Origin: an uncultured Oscillospiraceae bacterium
GTDB taxonomy: Bacteria > Bacillota > Clostridia > Oscillospirales > Ruminococcaceae
Direction: 5' to 3'
Assembly: GCA_949298535.1 (NCBI GenBank)
Contig: CASFXA010000174.1
Coordinates: 1-49,960 of the forward strand
DNA length: 49,960 bases
The position numbers and the translations under genes are program-made. Below, one piece after another: positions 1-8,915 of the stretch. Position 1 is the first letter of the stretch, and the number at the start of each line of letters is the position of its first letter. The notes beneath the pieces were generated by a model. It ran no database searches. It saw only the letters and a list, made by a program, of their open reading frames with translations, and had not been told where the DNA came from.

Positions 1-879
1 TCCAGCACCCCCGGACAGGGAAGCCTCTTCACTGTGGAATTACCTTTGGGACGGGTGCCGGAGGAAGATTCTGAGGATATTCTTCCCCTGGAGGAGGATT
101 TATCCGTACTGGTGGTGGACGATGACCCCGCCATGTGCCAATATACCGTTCACCTGCTGACCCTGATGAAAGTACATAGCGAGTGGGTCACTTCCGGGCA
201 ACAGGCTCTGGAACAGATCCAGCTGCGTCAGCAGCAGGGGAAGCCTTATAACGTGGCCCTGGTGGACTGGAAAATGCCGGAGATGGACGGATTGACCACC
301 GTACAGCACATTCAGCGCCTCTCCAAAAAAATCAAAATCATTATGATGTCCTCCTATGATTGGAGCGACATTGAAGCCGAAGTCCAGCAGGCGGGAATTT
401 CTCACTTTATCCCTAAGCCCATTTTTCCGGACACCCTCCGCAGCGTTCTGTGCAGCAAGATCAAATCTTCCGCCGAAGCGGAAACCGCTGAACAAAACAT
501 CTTTAACGGCCAGCGGGTGCTGCTGGTGGAGGACAATCAGCTGAATCTGGAAATTGCTCAAACCCTCCTGGAAATGAAAAACATCATTGTGGAGACGGCG
601 GAAAATGGACAGTTGGGGGTGGACCGTTTCTGCGCTGCTCCTTCCGGATGGTTCCGGGCGGTGCTAATGGATATTCGGATGCCAGTGATGGATGGCTTGG
701 AGGCTGCAAGGCAAATCCGCCGGAAGGACTCAAAGGTTCCCATTATCGCCATGACAGCCAACGCCTTTCAAAACGAGGAGTATGAGGCCCGTCAGGCAGG
801 CATGAACGGCTATCTCACCAAACCTGTAGACGCCCAGAGGCTTTACGATACTCTGGAGGAAATTTTCTCCCGCTCATAA
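1..879 (+). CDS. Hybrid sensor histidine kinase, C-terminal part (cut by window start)
   Basis: The reading frame is open from base 1, and its first residues (STPGQGSLFTVELPL) match the G2-box end of a histidine-kinase ATPase domain. The visible 292 residues are therefore the tail of a hybrid kinase, not a free regulator starting at the GTG at 34. Two receiver domains follow. REC1 (about bases 100-460) has an acidic DDD pocket, phospho-acceptor Asp in LVDWKMPEMDG (codon 265-267) and Lys in IPKP. REC2 (about 520-870) has VEDN, Asp in LMDIRMPVMDG (670-672) and Lys in LTKP. Both keep the residues needed for phosphotransfer. Input domains and partner lie outside the window. A terminator follows at once, so the gene ends its transcription unit. 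Confidence 0.9.
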   Translation, partial: SSTPGQGSLFTVELPLGRVPEEDSEDILPLEEDLSVLVVDDDPAMCQYTVHLLTLMKVHSEWVTSGQQALEQIQLRQQQGKPYNVALVDWKMPEMDGLTTVQHIQRLSKKIKIIMMSSYDWSDIEAEVQQAGISHFIPKPIFPDTLRSVLCSKIKSSAEAETAEQNIFNGQRVLLVEDNQLNLEIAQTLLEMKNIIVETAENGQLGVDRFCAAPSGWFRAVLMDIRMPVMDGLEAARQIRRKDSKVPIIAMTANAFQNEEYEARQAGMNGYLTKPVDAQRLYDTLEEIFSRS

Positions 880-885
880 CGGGCT

Positions 886-929
886 GGGGCTCTCCTTTGC
901 CGATTCATAGGAGGGCCCCTTTTTATTTT
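886..929 (+). terminator. Rho-independent terminator after hybrid kinase
   Basis: Stem GGGGCTCTCC (886-895) pairs with GGAGGGCCCC (910-919) with one G-U pair, and is followed by CTTTTTATTTT. It begins 7 bases after the kinase stop codon. Confidence 0.85.
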
Positions 930-936
930 CCAACTA

Positions 937-1347
937 CTTTCGATGGAGAAAATGATGTGGTATAATACCTTCAGTGTACAAGGCGCAAATCTGTTCTCCT
1001 AAATCGGATGGAAAGGGAAAACGGAAGCCGTCAAGGCCCTCGGAATGAAGATGAGCTGGCATTGGATTGGGCAGGCCTGGGGACACAGACCGTCCCTTCT
1101 TCTCCGCCTCTTTCTCCTTCCGTTCCCCGAGAGGGCGCCCAAAAGAGGAACCATTCCGCTGTCCCATCGGGCAACTTTATTCTTTGCGGCGTTGGGCTTT
1201 TTACAAAATCTCTCCTGCTCCTTGCCCTCCCGCTTCATGCCTGTTTCTATGGGACAGCTTCCTGCCAAGGTTTTCAGAAAAATACCTTCCCCGTCCGATT
1301 GCCCGGCTTTTCCGGGACTATTTTTAATTTCACGAAAGGTGACAAAG
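937..1347 (+). other. Long pyrimidine-rich leader of the dCMP deaminase operon
   Basis: No recognisable gene lies between 880 and 1347. A TATAAT at 961-966 with a poor -35 could start a transcript of about 375 bases ahead of the deaminase. A hairpin CCCGG-CTTTT-CCGGG (about 1303-1317) followed by ACTATTTTTAATTT looks like a terminator 20-30 bases before the ribosome site. This suggests either attenuation or a short untranslated RNA. I found no match to RNase P, tmRNA, SRP, T-box or riboswitch signatures. The frame open upstream of the deaminase start is judged chance. Confidence 0.35.
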
Positions 1348-1827
1348 ATGAAACGACAAGATTATATTTCCTGGGACGAATATTTTATGGGCATCGCTCT
1401 GCTGTCCGCTCAGCGCAGCAAGGACAACAATTCTCAGGTGGGCGCCTGTATCGTCAGCCCCGACCACAAAATCCTCTCCATGGGATACAATGGGATGCCC
1501 ATCGGCTGCGACGATGACGAGATGCCCTGGGACCGGGAGGGAGATCCCCTCAACACCAAGTATGTCTATGTTTGCCACGCAGAGCTGAACGCCATTCTCA
1601 ACTATGCCGGCGGCTCCCTCAAAGGCGCCACCCTTTACGGCACCCTCTTTCCCTGCAACGAATGTGCCAAAGCGATTATTCAGAGCGGTATCCGGCGGGT
1701 GGTTTACCTCAGCGACAAATACGCCGACACCGAATCGGTCCGCGCCTCCAAGCGGATGTTTGACATGGTGGGGGTGGAGTATGTCCCCTACCAGCCCTCC
1801 GGAAAAGCCCTGACCCTGGAGCTGTAA
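1348..1827 (+). CDS. dCMP/cytidine deaminase family protein (ComEB-like)
   Basis: A 159-residue cytoplasmic zinc deaminase. It most likely converts dCMP to dUMP, feeding thymidylate synthesis. The zinc site is clear: CHAELNA supplies the His ligand and catalytic Glu, and FPCNECAKA supplies the two Cys ligands. Its opening, RQDYISWDEYFMGIALLSAQRS, is typical of the ComEB/dCMP deaminase family, and so is its length. The start at 1348 is chosen because AAAGGTG sits 7 bases upstream and because the family begins here. The frame stays open to 1045, but that stretch is low-complexity and unlike any family member. mutY follows after only 2 bases, so the two are probably co-translated. Confidence 0.93.
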   Translation: MKRQDYISWDEYFMGIALLSAQRSKDNNSQVGACIVSPDHKILSMGYNGMPIGCDDDEMPWDREGDPLNTKYVYVCHAELNAILNYAGGSLKGATLYGTLFPCNECAKAIIQSGIRRVVYLSDKYADTESVRASKRMFDMVGVEYVPYQPSGKALTLEL

Positions 1828-1829
1828 CC

Positions 1830-2903
1830 ATGGACGCCGTGCGTCTCCAGGCAATGGTCTCCCCTTTGCTTGATTGGTACGATCAAAACGCCAGGGTCCT
1901 TCCCTGGCGCAGTCAGCCCACCCCCTATCGGGTATTGGTTTCGGAAATTATGTTGCAACAAACGCGGGTAGACGCGGTCAAGCCCTATTTCGCCCGCTTT
2001 ATGGAGGCCCTGCCCAATCTGGAAAGTCTGGCGGCGGCCCAGGAACAAACCCTTTTAAAATTGTGGGAAGGGCTGGGATACTACAACCGGGTGCGGAATC
2101 TGCAAAAAGCGGCTCAGATAGTTGTGAGGGATTACGGCGGAACGTTGCCCCGCGATCCGGAGAAATTAAAACAGCTGCCGGGAATAGGGGATTATTGCGC
2201 CGGATCCATCAGCTCCATCGCCTACAATGTTCCCTGCCCCGCCGTGGACGGCAACGTTTTGCGGGTTATCACCAGGCTGACAGGGGATTTTTCCGATATT
2301 GCCGCTCCAGCTACCAAAAAAGCCATCACCCAACAGCTGCGGCAAATCATCCCTTCCCGCGCCGGAGATTTTAATCAGGCATTGATGGAGCTGGGCGCTC
2401 TGGTGTGTCTGCCAAACGGAGCCCCTCTGTGCGATCAGTGTCCGCTGAAAGGACTTTGTACCGCCCGGGAAAAAGGGCTCATCCATCAAATTCCGGTTAA
2501 ATCCCCCAAAGTGGCCAGAAAGAGGGAAGAAAAGACAGTATTTCTGCTGCTGTTTCAGGGGACTGTGGCCCTGGTGCAACGACCGGAAAAGGGACTGCTG
2601 GCAGGTTTATGGGAATTCCCCTCCTCCCCCGGAAAGCTGAAAAAAACCGAAGCCGCAGACTGGCTCCTGCAGCAGGGAATGGCGCCTGGAGCCCTGGAAA
2701 AACTTCCCGCGGCCCGCCATATTTTCACTCATCTGGAATGGCTGATGACCGGATACCTGGCACGACTGAAAGAACCGCCTGCCAAAAACGTTTTTTGCTG
2801 GGCGCCGGTGGACAAACTGCGAGAAGAATACCCGATCCCATCCGCTTATCAGTGTTATCGTCAGCGCCTGGAAGAGGAAAAGGAGATGACGCCCCATGGA
2901 TGA
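1830..2903 (+). CDS. mutY: A/G-specific adenine DNA glycosylase MutY
   Basis: A 357-residue repair enzyme that removes adenine mispaired with 8-oxoguanine. Visible: catalytic Glu39 in SEIMLQQTRV, the helix-hairpin-helix LPGIGDYCAGS near 116-126, catalytic Asp140 in AVDGNV, and a 4Fe-4S loop with Cys193, Cys201, Cys204 and Cys210. The first Cys gap is seven residues, one longer than in the E. coli enzyme; I treat this as lineage variation. Residues about 230-350 form the NUDIX-like domain that recognises 8-oxoG (FLLLFQGTVALVQRPEKG, then GLWEFPS). The gene starts 2 bases after the deaminase stop and overlaps the next gene by 8 bases. Confidence 0.96.
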   Translation: MDAVRLQAMVSPLLDWYDQNARVLPWRSQPTPYRVLVSEIMLQQTRVDAVKPYFARFMEALPNLESLAAAQEQTLLKLWEGLGYYNRVRNLQKAAQIVVRDYGGTLPRDPEKLKQLPGIGDYCAGSISSIAYNVPCPAVDGNVLRVITRLTGDFSDIAAPATKKAITQQLRQIIPSRAGDFNQALMELGALVCLPNGAPLCDQCPLKGLCTAREKGLIHQIPVKSPKVARKREEKTVFLLLFQGTVALVQRPEKGLLAGLWEFPSSPGKLKKTEAADWLLQQGMAPGALEKLPAARHIFTHLEWLMTGYLARLKEPPAKNVFCWAPVDKLREEYPIPSAYQCYRQRLEEEKEMTPHG

Positions 2904-3663
2904 CCAGCAGCTGCTGGATCTGGCCGGAGATCTGGGCTTTGCGCTGCTCAAAAGCGGCGGAGAAATCTATCGGGTGGAGGAATCCATCCGCCGGATCTTC
3001 CTGGCTTATGGACGGGATACCGGGGATGCCTTTGTGATCCCTTCCGTTATCATCGTCTCCTTTACCACGCCGCAAGGACGTTCCTACACAAAAATGCTTC
3101 GGGTCCGGGGGCAAACCGTGGACTTGGAACAGGTGGACCGTCTCAATTCCCTCTGCCGCAAAATTTGCCTGCATCCCATGACCCCTGAGCAAATCCGCCA
3201 GGAACTGGAGAGAATTCAGCAGCTGCCCCGTTATAATCTCTCCTGGCGGATCGCCGCTTACGCCATGGTGGCTTTTTTCTTCACGCTGCTCTTTGAGGGA
3301 AGCTGGGGAGATGCCGTTGTCGCCGGTGTCTGCGGCGTAGCCACCTGTATCGCCTGCGGTCAGATGAACCGATTCCATACCAACCCCTTTTTTGTCAACA
3401 CCATTGCCAGCGCCCTTATTGCCGCCATGGCTCTATCCTCAGTTGCGTTGGGGATGGGGGCACACTATGACCGGATTATCATCGGCGCTTTGATGAACCT
3501 GGTACCAGGAGTCATGATTACCAATTTCATGCGGGATATCATCGCCGGAGATTTGCTGGCGGGGCTGATTAAGCTGACAGAATCTCTGCTGGTGGCAACC
3601 GCCATCGCTTTAGGCGCTGGTATTGTGCTTACCGCCGCCCGCCTGCTCTGGGGACTGGGCTGA
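2896..3663 (+). CDS. Threonine/serine exporter family protein, cytoplasmic-plus-membrane half (ThrE, DUF1212)
   Basis: A 255-residue protein matching the DUF1212 half of ThrE-type exporters. The N-terminal cytoplasmic part carries the family motif GGEIYRVEESIRRI near residues 20-33 and VSFTTPQG near 55. About five hydrophobic segments follow (for example LIAAMALSSVALGMG and LMNLVPGVMITNF). ThrE proteins export threonine or serine across the membrane; in many Firmicutes the protein is split in two, as here with the next gene. Substrate is inferred from the family only. The start overlaps the end of mutY, indicating translational coupling. Confidence 0.9.
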   Translation: MDDQQLLDLAGDLGFALLKSGGEIYRVEESIRRIFLAYGRDTGDAFVIPSVIIVSFTTPQGRSYTKMLRVRGQTVDLEQVDRLNSLCRKICLHPMTPEQIRQELERIQQLPRYNLSWRIAAYAMVAFFFTLLFEGSWGDAVVAGVCGVATCIACGQMNRFHTNPFFVNTIASALIAAMALSSVALGMGAHYDRIIIGALMNLVPGVMITNFMRDIIAGDLLAGLIKLTESLLVATAIALGAGIVLTAARLLWGLG

Positions 3664-3676
3664 AAGGAGGATCCGC

Positions 3677-4126
3677 ATGATAAAAGACTTCTTTCTCCCC
3701 TGCCTGTATGCCATCCTGGCCAGCACCGGCTTTTGCATCATTTTTAATATCCGGCAACCCAAACGAATCCTTTTCGCCTCGTTGGGAGGAGGTTTGGCAT
3801 GGGCCATCTATCTTCTGGCGGCCCCCAGCGGCAGCGATCTGTTCTGCTATTTCGCCGCCACCATCGGTCTGTCTGTCTACGCGGAAGTGATGGCCCGCTT
3901 GTTCAAATGCCCTGCCACGGAATTTTTGCTGGTGGCCCTGATCCCTCTGGTTCCGGGGGGAGGCATCTACCATACTATGGAATACTGCATCCAGGGAGAT
4001 ACAGCCGCTTTCCTGGAAACCGGTCTGCACACCCTGGGGATCGCCGCCTCCCTGGCGGTGGGGATTCTGCTGGTTTCCTCCGTAGTACGCCTCTACCGAA
4101 TGGTCAGGCTCCCCAAAAATCATTGA
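3677..4126 (+). CDS. Threonine/serine exporter family protein, second half (ThrE_2, DUF3815)
   Basis: A 149-residue integral membrane protein with four or five hydrophobic helices, matching the small second subunit of split ThrE exporters. Motifs such as EVMARLFKCPATEFLLVALIPLVPGG are typical of that half. AAAGGAGG at 3663-3670, 6 bases before ATG 3677, fixes the start and rules out the longer frame from 3623. It lies 13 bases behind the DUF1212 half, and the pair should form one transporter. A strong terminator follows. Confidence 0.9.
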   Translation: MIKDFFLPCLYAILASTGFCIIFNIRQPKRILFASLGGGLAWAIYLLAAPSGSDLFCYFAATIGLSVYAEVMARLFKCPATEFLLVALIPLVPGGGIYHTMEYCIQGDTAAFLETGLHTLGIAASLAVGILLVSSVVRLYRMVRLPKNH

Positions 4127-4161
4127 GAAACAAAAAAGCCGCCCACACAGGCGATCCAAAA

Positions 4162-4214
4162 CAAAGCCTTTCCGCTGAAGTATCCTGACCAGCGGAAGGG
4201 CTTTGCTCTTTTTT
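4162..4214 (+). terminator. Strong terminator after the mutY-thrE operon
   Basis: A 15-base arm CAAAGCCTTTCCGCT (4162-4176) pairs perfectly with AGCGGAAGGGCTTTG (4191-4205), followed by CTCTTTTTT. Between here and the converging peptidase T terminator (4215-4464) I see no gene. Confidence 0.95.
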
Positions 4215-4464
4215 CATCCGGCTTGCCCGCCCCATTGGGAGAGAAAATGCTGGCATTTTCCCATCCATTTCTTCTTGATGTTCCATTTTCTCAGGGAAGG
4301 GAGAAAAGAAAGATTCTCTGGCCGGACAGGCACCGGGATTGCTCTTCTGCTTGTTTTCCAGAAGAAAAGGGAAACCGATGTTTCAGCGCATCCATCGTCA
4401 GCAAAATCCAGGGCCCATTTGTTAATCCAAATTTCCTCAGGAGCGCATCTCCCCCGGAAACAGC

Positions 4465-4505
4465 AAAAGGGGCGGACTATGCTCCCCAAAAGGAGCCGTC
4501 CGCCC
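4465..4505 (-). terminator. Terminator after pepT (minus strand)
   Basis: Read on the minus strand, GGGCGGAC (4505-4498) pairs with GTCCGCCCC (4477-4469), followed by TTTT and GCTG. It lies about 35 bases beyond the pepT stop. Confidence 0.7.
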
Positions 4506-4537
4506 TCTGCGCTGTTTTTCGTCTGTGGAATATCCGC

Positions 4538-5758
4538 TTAGCCGGCATAGCGTTTTGCCAACTCCACCAGTAATTCTACCACCTTTTCCATCGCCTGAAT
4601 GGAGATGTATTCATACCGGCCATGGAAATTTTCTCCTCCTGTGCAGAGATTGGGACAGGGCAGCCCCATATAGGACAGGCGGCACCCGTCCGTCCCTCCC
4701 CGGATGGGGGTGATCACCGGCGTCACACCAATGGACTCCATAGCGGCTTTGGCATTGTCAATCAAATGGAAATGTGGCAGAACCTGCTCCTTCATGTTAT
4801 AATAGCTGTCCTTCAGCTCCAGTTCCACCGTCCCGGCGCCATACTTCCCATTGAGATAATCACAGATGGCTGTGATCCGTTCCTTTTTTTGATTGAATTT
4901 TTCCCTGTCGTGATCCCGGATAATATAATCCATCTGAGCCTGCTCCACATCCCCGGACATCCCGTCCAGGTGGAAAAAACCCTCATAGCCGGAAGTACAG
5001 ATCGGGTTTTCAAACATCGGCAGCATTTGATGCAGCTCCATAGCGATGAGCAGGGCGTTTTTCATCTTTCCTTTGGCCGAACCGGTATGGGTGCTTCTGC
5101 CATGGAGCCTGACCCTGGCGCTGGCGGCGTTGAAGTTTTCATACTCCATCTCCCCCAAATAGCCCCCGTCTACGGTATAGGCGTAATCGGCCCCGAAGCC
5201 CGTAACATCAAAATTGTTGACGCCGCACCCCACCTCTTCATCGGGGGTGAAGGCAATCCGCAGCTCTCCATGGGGAATCTCCGGATGGGTCAGCAGCGTC
5301 TCCGCCATGGTCATAATTTCCGCCACACCGGCTTTGTCGTCCGCTCCCAGCAACGTGGTGCCATCGGTTACAATCAGATCCTGTCCCACATAGCGCTGGA
5401 GGCTGTCAAAGTCAGCGGGGGAAAGGACGATTCCCTTTTCCTCATGAAGCAGGATGTCCCCTCCATCGTAATGCCGCACAATCCGTGGGGTCACATGAGC
5501 GCCGCTGACCCCGGGAACTGTATCCATATGGGCAATAAAGCCTAAAACCGCCTTTCCCGGAGCTGTGGCAGGAATGGAGGCATAAACATAGCAAAATTTA
5601 TCCACCCGCACATTCTCTGCTCCCATCTGACGCAGCTCCTCCGCCAGCTGATTGGCCAGGTCAAACTGTTTTTCGCTGCTGGGATTGCACGGCATATCCG
5701 GCACCGACTGGGTATCAAACGCCACATAACGAAGAAATTTTTCCGCCACTGTACTCAT
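4538..5758 (-). CDS. pepT: Peptidase T (tripeptide aminopeptidase, M20B)
   Basis: A 406-residue cytosolic dizinc exopeptidase that releases the N-terminal residue of tripeptides. Hallmarks in order: [13 protein letters not shown] at the N terminus, HMDTVPG (metal His), [10 protein letters not shown] (bridging Asp), TPDEEVGCG (catalytic and metal Glu pair), YTVDGG and the C-terminal GGTDGCRLS and [10 protein letters not shown]. Two ATGs (5761 and 5758) follow AAAGGGTGG; I use 5758, eight bases away, because homologues begin MSTVxEKF. It lies 41 bases behind pilT on the same strand and may be read from the pilus operon, with which it has no obvious functional link. Confidence 0.94.
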   Translation of the reverse strand: MSTVAEKFLRYVAFDTQSVPDMPCNPSSEKQFDLANQLAEELRQMGAENVRVDKFCYVYASIPATAPGKAVLGFIAHMDTVPGVSGAHVTPRIVRHYDGGDILLHEEKGIVLSPADFDSLQRYVGQDLIVTDGTTLLGADDKAGVAEIMTMAETLLTHPEIPHGELRIAFTPDEEVGCGVNNFDVTGFGADYAYTVDGGYLGEMEYENFNAASARVRLHGRSTHTGSAKGKMKNALLIAMELHQMLPMFENPICTSGYEGFFHLDGMSGDVEQAQMDYIIRDHDREKFNQKKERITAICDYLNGKYGAGTVELELKDSYYNMKEQVLPHFHLIDNAKAAMESIGVTPVITPIRGGTDGCRLSYMGLPCPNLCTGGENFHGRYEYISIQAMEKVVELLVELAKRYAG

Positions 5759-5799
5759 CATTGATTCCACCCTTTCTTTCATCCGGACTCATTTGATTC

Positions 5800-6870
5800 T
5801 TAAAGAGGCAAATTCAATTTTTTTGCCATGATCTCCGGGGAAGCACTGGCTGCCAGGGCATTTTTAGGCGCGATTTTTCCTTCCTTAACCAAATTCAGCA
5901 GACTGGTATCCATCGTTATCATCCCATCTGCGGCGGAAGACGCAATCACTGTATCAATCTGATGAATTTTGGATTCCCGGATCATGTTTCTGATGGCCGG
6001 GGTAACCGTCATAATCTCAAAAGCAGGCACCACCCCACCATCCACCGTAGGAATCAGCTGCTGGGAAATCACCGCCTGAAGCACCATGGCCAGCTGTACC
6101 CTGGTCTGGGCCTGCTGATTGGGCGGGAAGGCATCCACAATCCGGTCAATGGTGTTGGCCGCTCCCACTGTGTGGAGGGTGGAAATAATCAGATGGCCGG
6201 TTTCCGCTGCGGTCATAGCGGTGCTGATGGTCTCATAATCCCGCATCTCCCCCAGCAGGATCACATCGGGAGCCTGACGGAGAGACGCTCTCAGCGCAGT
6301 GACATAGCTGAGCGTATCGGAAGAAATTTCCCGCTGACTTACTGCCGACAGTTTATGGCTGTGGAGATATTCGATGGGATCTTCCAGCGTAATAATATGG
6401 GAGGTTCGGCTGCGGTTGATCCGATCAATCATGCAGGCCAGCGTTGTGGACTTTCCGCTGCCTGCCGGACCTGTCACCAGCACCAGGCCCCGCACCCGGT
6501 CTGCCTGACGCAGCACCAGCTCCGGAATTCCCAGCTTTCCGGGATCAGGCAGATCAAAGGTAACCACCCGGATCACCGCCGCCAGAGAACCTCTCTGACG
6601 GTAGGCGCTGACCCGGAAGCGGGAAACCCCCGGCAGGGAGAAGGAAAAATCGTCATCCCCCTCTTCCAGCAGCCGCTGAATCGTTCTGCCTTTGGCCAAG
6701 CCATAAATTTCCTGCACCAACTTCTCGGTCATATCCGGCGTCAGTCTCTCCGGGTCCTGGGTTTTGATGGTGTTGTGAATTTTAAAGGCCAGCGGGAGTC
6801 CGGCAATGATAAAAATATCCGAGGTTTCCTGTTCTACCGCACTTTTCAAAATTTCTGCCAGACCAGTCAT
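5800..6870 (-). CDS. pilT: Type IV pilus retraction ATPase PilT
   Basis: A 356-residue hexameric secretion ATPase of the PilT class, which depolymerises pilins at the cytoplasmic face of the membrane. Walker A GPAGSGKST is near residues 134-142. The Asp box, Walker B LLGEMRDYETI and His box IISTLHT follow, with the PilT-type C terminus. The first possible ATG (6927) has no ribosome site and would overlap the previous stop. ATG 6870 has AAAGGAG upstream (12 bases, somewhat long) and starts the protein where the family starts. It is the last gene of the pilus-like cluster, and no extension ATPase (PilB) is encoded here. Confidence 0.92.
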   Translation of the reverse strand: MTGLAEILKSAVEQETSDIFIIAGLPLAFKIHNTIKTQDPERLTPDMTEKLVQEIYGLAKGRTIQRLLEEGDDDFSFSLPGVSRFRVSAYRQRGSLAAVIRVVTFDLPDPGKLGIPELVLRQADRVRGLVLVTGPAGSGKSTTLACMIDRINRSRTSHIITLEDPIEYLHSHKLSAVSQREISSDTLSYVTALRASLRQAPDVILLGEMRDYETISTAMTAAETGHLIISTLHTVGAANTIDRIVDAFPPNQQAQTRVQLAMVLQAVISQQLIPTVDGGVVPAFEIMTVTPAIRNMIRESKIHQIDTVIASSAADGMITMDTSLLNLVKEGKIAPKNALAASASPEIMAKKLNLPL

Positions 6871-6927
6871 AAAATCTCTTCTCTCCTTTATCGTCAGCGC
6901 CGCTCCGTTGGCGGCACAGGTTTTCAT

Positions 6928-7467
6928 TCAGCTTCCAATAATCTGCATCCCGTCTTCTTCTCCCTCAATTGGCGCCACCACCAATTTCCAGCAGAGCCGC
7001 TGCAGATCCCCCTCCCTGCTTTGCAGACGGGAGGAAGCGTCCACCAGTATTTCCAGCGTACGTCTGTCGTCGATCTGCAGCGTCCAGCCTATCAGCAGCT
7101 TCTCCTCTTCCTCTTCCACGGTGAGGGATACCTGGGCATCCTCCAGCATGGGCAGCTGTTCCAACAAGCTCTGACGATAACCTTGTTCCTCCTGAGACTC
7201 CCCTTGGTTCTGATCCCACAAGCGCTCCAGTTCCTCATCCAATTTCGCCAGCAATCTTTCCCCATAGCTGTCCGCGGCATAATAATCCACCAGCACTGTC
7301 ATGGCCTGATCGCTCAACCGTTTTTCCGCTCCGGCAGAGGCCAGGGATAACGTTGCCAGAGCCACCAAAGCCAGAATCACAAACACCACCAGAATGGAAG
7401 CCCCTCCAATTCCCATGGAAAAGCTGCCGCCCCTTTCCCGGCGTCTGGAACTGCTGTCATCCCCCAT
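6928..7467 (-). CDS. Single-pass membrane protein of the pilus cluster
   Basis: A 179-residue protein, not assigned to a named family. A short polar, Arg-rich N terminus is followed by one hydrophobic helix (about residues 18-45) containing GASILVVFVILALVALATLSLASA, then a soluble, helical, Glu-rich domain. The layout resembles minor pilus-assembly proteins (PilX or TadE-like) inserted by one N-terminal helix. GGAGGTG lies 7 bases before ATG 7467, and the gene overlaps the upstream gene by 11 bases, so translation is coupled. Role in pilus assembly is inferred from location and layout. Confidence 0.75.
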   Translation of the reverse strand: MGDDSSSRRRERGGSFSMGIGGASILVVFVILALVALATLSLASAGAEKRLSDQAMTVLVDYYAADSYGERLLAKLDEELERLWDQNQGESQEEQGYRQSLLEQLPMLEDAQVSLTVEEEEEKLLIGWTLQIDDRRTLEILVDASSRLQSREGDLQRLCWKLVVAPIEGEEDGMQIIGS

Positions 7468-7882
7468 AACTGCACACCTCCAGACGAATCAGCTCCACAG
7501 GACGGACCAATCGCTCCACAGCCACCGTTCCTTCCTGAATCTTTTCCTTTTCCTCCGATGAAAAACACAGGCGATACCGGGCCGACTGCTGATCGCAAGG
7601 CTGCCATTGGTCGTCAAAATACGCCACAAATCCAGCCTCCTCCACCGCCCCCTGAGGGAACAGATTTTCCAGAGACGACAGCTTTCCGGAGCCCGCTTTA
7701 TAACACTCCGCCGCGCTTTGCGCCAGACGAAGCGCCTGGGTGCAATCCTCGCTGTCCTGGCTCATCAGCCGGGCCTGGACAAATAATGAGACGCAGATGG
7801 CGCTGGAAATGGCAAAAAACACAATGGCCACCAGCATTTCCAGCAAAAACAAGCTGGCACCCGAGCCTTTTCGCACCGCCAT
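7457..7882 (-). CDS. Pseudopilin-like protein
   Basis: A 141-residue protein with a type IV prepilin-like start: a short basic leader MAVRKGSGAS, then LFLLEMLVAI with Glu at mature position 5 if cleaved after Ser10, and a long hydrophobic helix. The cleavage residue is not the usual Gly, so processing is uncertain. ATG 7882 follows AGGTGAAGAGG; the GTG at 7921 has no ribosome site and would give a leader atypically long for the class. The remainder is a small globular domain. It probably acts as a minor pilin or pseudopilin in the assembly machine. Confidence 0.72.
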   Translation of the reverse strand: MAVRKGSGASLFLLEMLVAIVFFAISSAICVSLFVQARLMSQDSEDCTQALRLAQSAAECYKAGSGKLSSLENLFPQGAVEEAGFVAYFDDQWQPCDQQSARYRLCFSSEEKEKIQEGTVAVERLVRPVELIRLEVCSYGG

Positions 7883-7970
7883 CCTCTTCACCTGCTTTCC
7901 TGAAAAATTGGTTTCCGCCACGTCAATTCAAGACGGCTCTCTGCAACAAATCCCTCTGCTTTTCCTGGGA

Positions 7971-8510
7971 TCACGCGGATCCTTCCGTTTCCGCCGTCTC
8001 CATCCCGGAGGAAGACTGCCCCTGGCCGCATCTGGGGAAGAGACAAAAGCTGGTTTCTGTTCCATCAGTTCCCAACAGCGTGACATCAATCAATCCGCCG
8101 TCCTGCTCCAGGCTCATCCCCTGCAGCTCCAGGATCATCTGCCCATCGGTGGCCTTCACCTCCCGGCCAGCCTTAATCAAAACTTCCCGAAGCATCCCCT
8201 GATAGGTATAGATCCAGGTTTCATACTGGGCGCCATTATAGGTTTCACACAGCACCAGCGCATTCCACTCCCCGGGACCATCCCCCAACTGCCCCAATCG
8301 CACCGCCCCCTGCGTATCGCATTGACGCAGCTTTTGAGTCAGGTAAAAAGAACAGGTTCGGCTCTCATAGTTGCGATCCATGGTGGAAACCACTGTCTTG
8401 TAGCTTTTTGCTCCCATCAGCACCACCAACAGAGCGGAAGCTGCAAAAACACAGAACAACGCCAGGGTAAAAAGGAAATCCACCACATGATTTTGTTTCT
8501 GTTCCTTCAC
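7971..8510 (-). CDS. DUF4860-type membrane protein of the pilus cluster
   Basis: About 179 residues with one N-terminal membrane helix (FLFTLALFCVFAASALLVV) and an extracytoplasmic domain containing two Cys near SFYLTQ and LCETYNG. It resembles DUF4860 proteins that recur in clostridial type IV pilus loci; function unknown. The start is uncertain. A GTG at 8519 directly abuts GGAGAGGA, whereas the GTG at 8510 lies about 7 bases from it, and I prefer the latter. It sits between two other pseudopilin-like genes on the same strand, so it is probably part of the same envelope complex. Confidence 0.7.
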   Translation of the reverse strand: MKEQKQNHVVDFLFTLALFCVFAASALLVVLMGAKSYKTVVSTMDRNYESRTCSFYLTQKLRQCDTQGAVRLGQLGDGPGEWNALVLCETYNGAQYETWIYTYQGMLREVLIKAGREVKATDGQMILELQGMSLEQDGGLIDVTLLGTDGTETSFCLFPRCGQGQSSSGMETAETEGSA

Positions 8511-8554
8511 CGCCGCCACTCCTCTCCATCAGGATTGTCACAGGGAAATTCCCC

Positions 8555-8893
8555 TCAGGATTCCCCTTCAATAGAAAACACCGCAATTTCCGGCATCAAA
8601 TTTCCTCCGGTATAGCGGTAGTGAACCACATACTTTTCCCGATCCACCGACAACCCATATCGCTGCTCCAGGTAGGTGATACTGGGGGGATACTGTCCTT
8701 CCAGGGCATAGCACTGGACCGCCGCCCGGCGCACCGCGTCCCGGGCAATTTCCAGCTGCTGTTCTCCCGTTCCGCCTGCCACACCGCTGACAGCCTGTAC
8801 AAAAATTCCCAGCACCGCAGCAAAAAAAAGCCCCGGTACCGCCAGATTGGTCCATCCGGAGCTTCTTTTTCGGTTGCTGCCAAAATGCGCCAT
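8555..8893 (-). CDS. Small pseudopilin-like membrane protein
   Basis: A 112-residue protein with one hydrophobic helix (AVPGLFFAAVLGIFVQAVSG), then a helix (EIARDAVRRAAVQCYALEGQYPP) and a short beta-rich tail. The helix-then-'EGxYPP' pattern is characteristic of pseudopilin soluble domains, but the canonical prepilin cleavage site is missing. GGAGAG lies just upstream of ATG 8893. It starts 22 bases after the pilC stop, so it is co-transcribed. Confidence 0.72.
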   Translation of the reverse strand: MAHFGSNRKRSSGWTNLAVPGLFFAAVLGIFVQAVSGVAGGTGEQQLEIARDAVRRAAVQCYALEGQYPPSITYLEQRYGLSVDREKYVVHYRYTGGNLMPEIAVFSIEGES

Positions 8894-8915
8894 GGCTCTC
8901 TCCGTCCTTTCCCGG

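Noticed and set aside
1045-1347. N-terminal extension of the dCMP deaminase
   Set aside because: In frame but low-complexity, absent from the family, and a good ribosome site precedes 1348.
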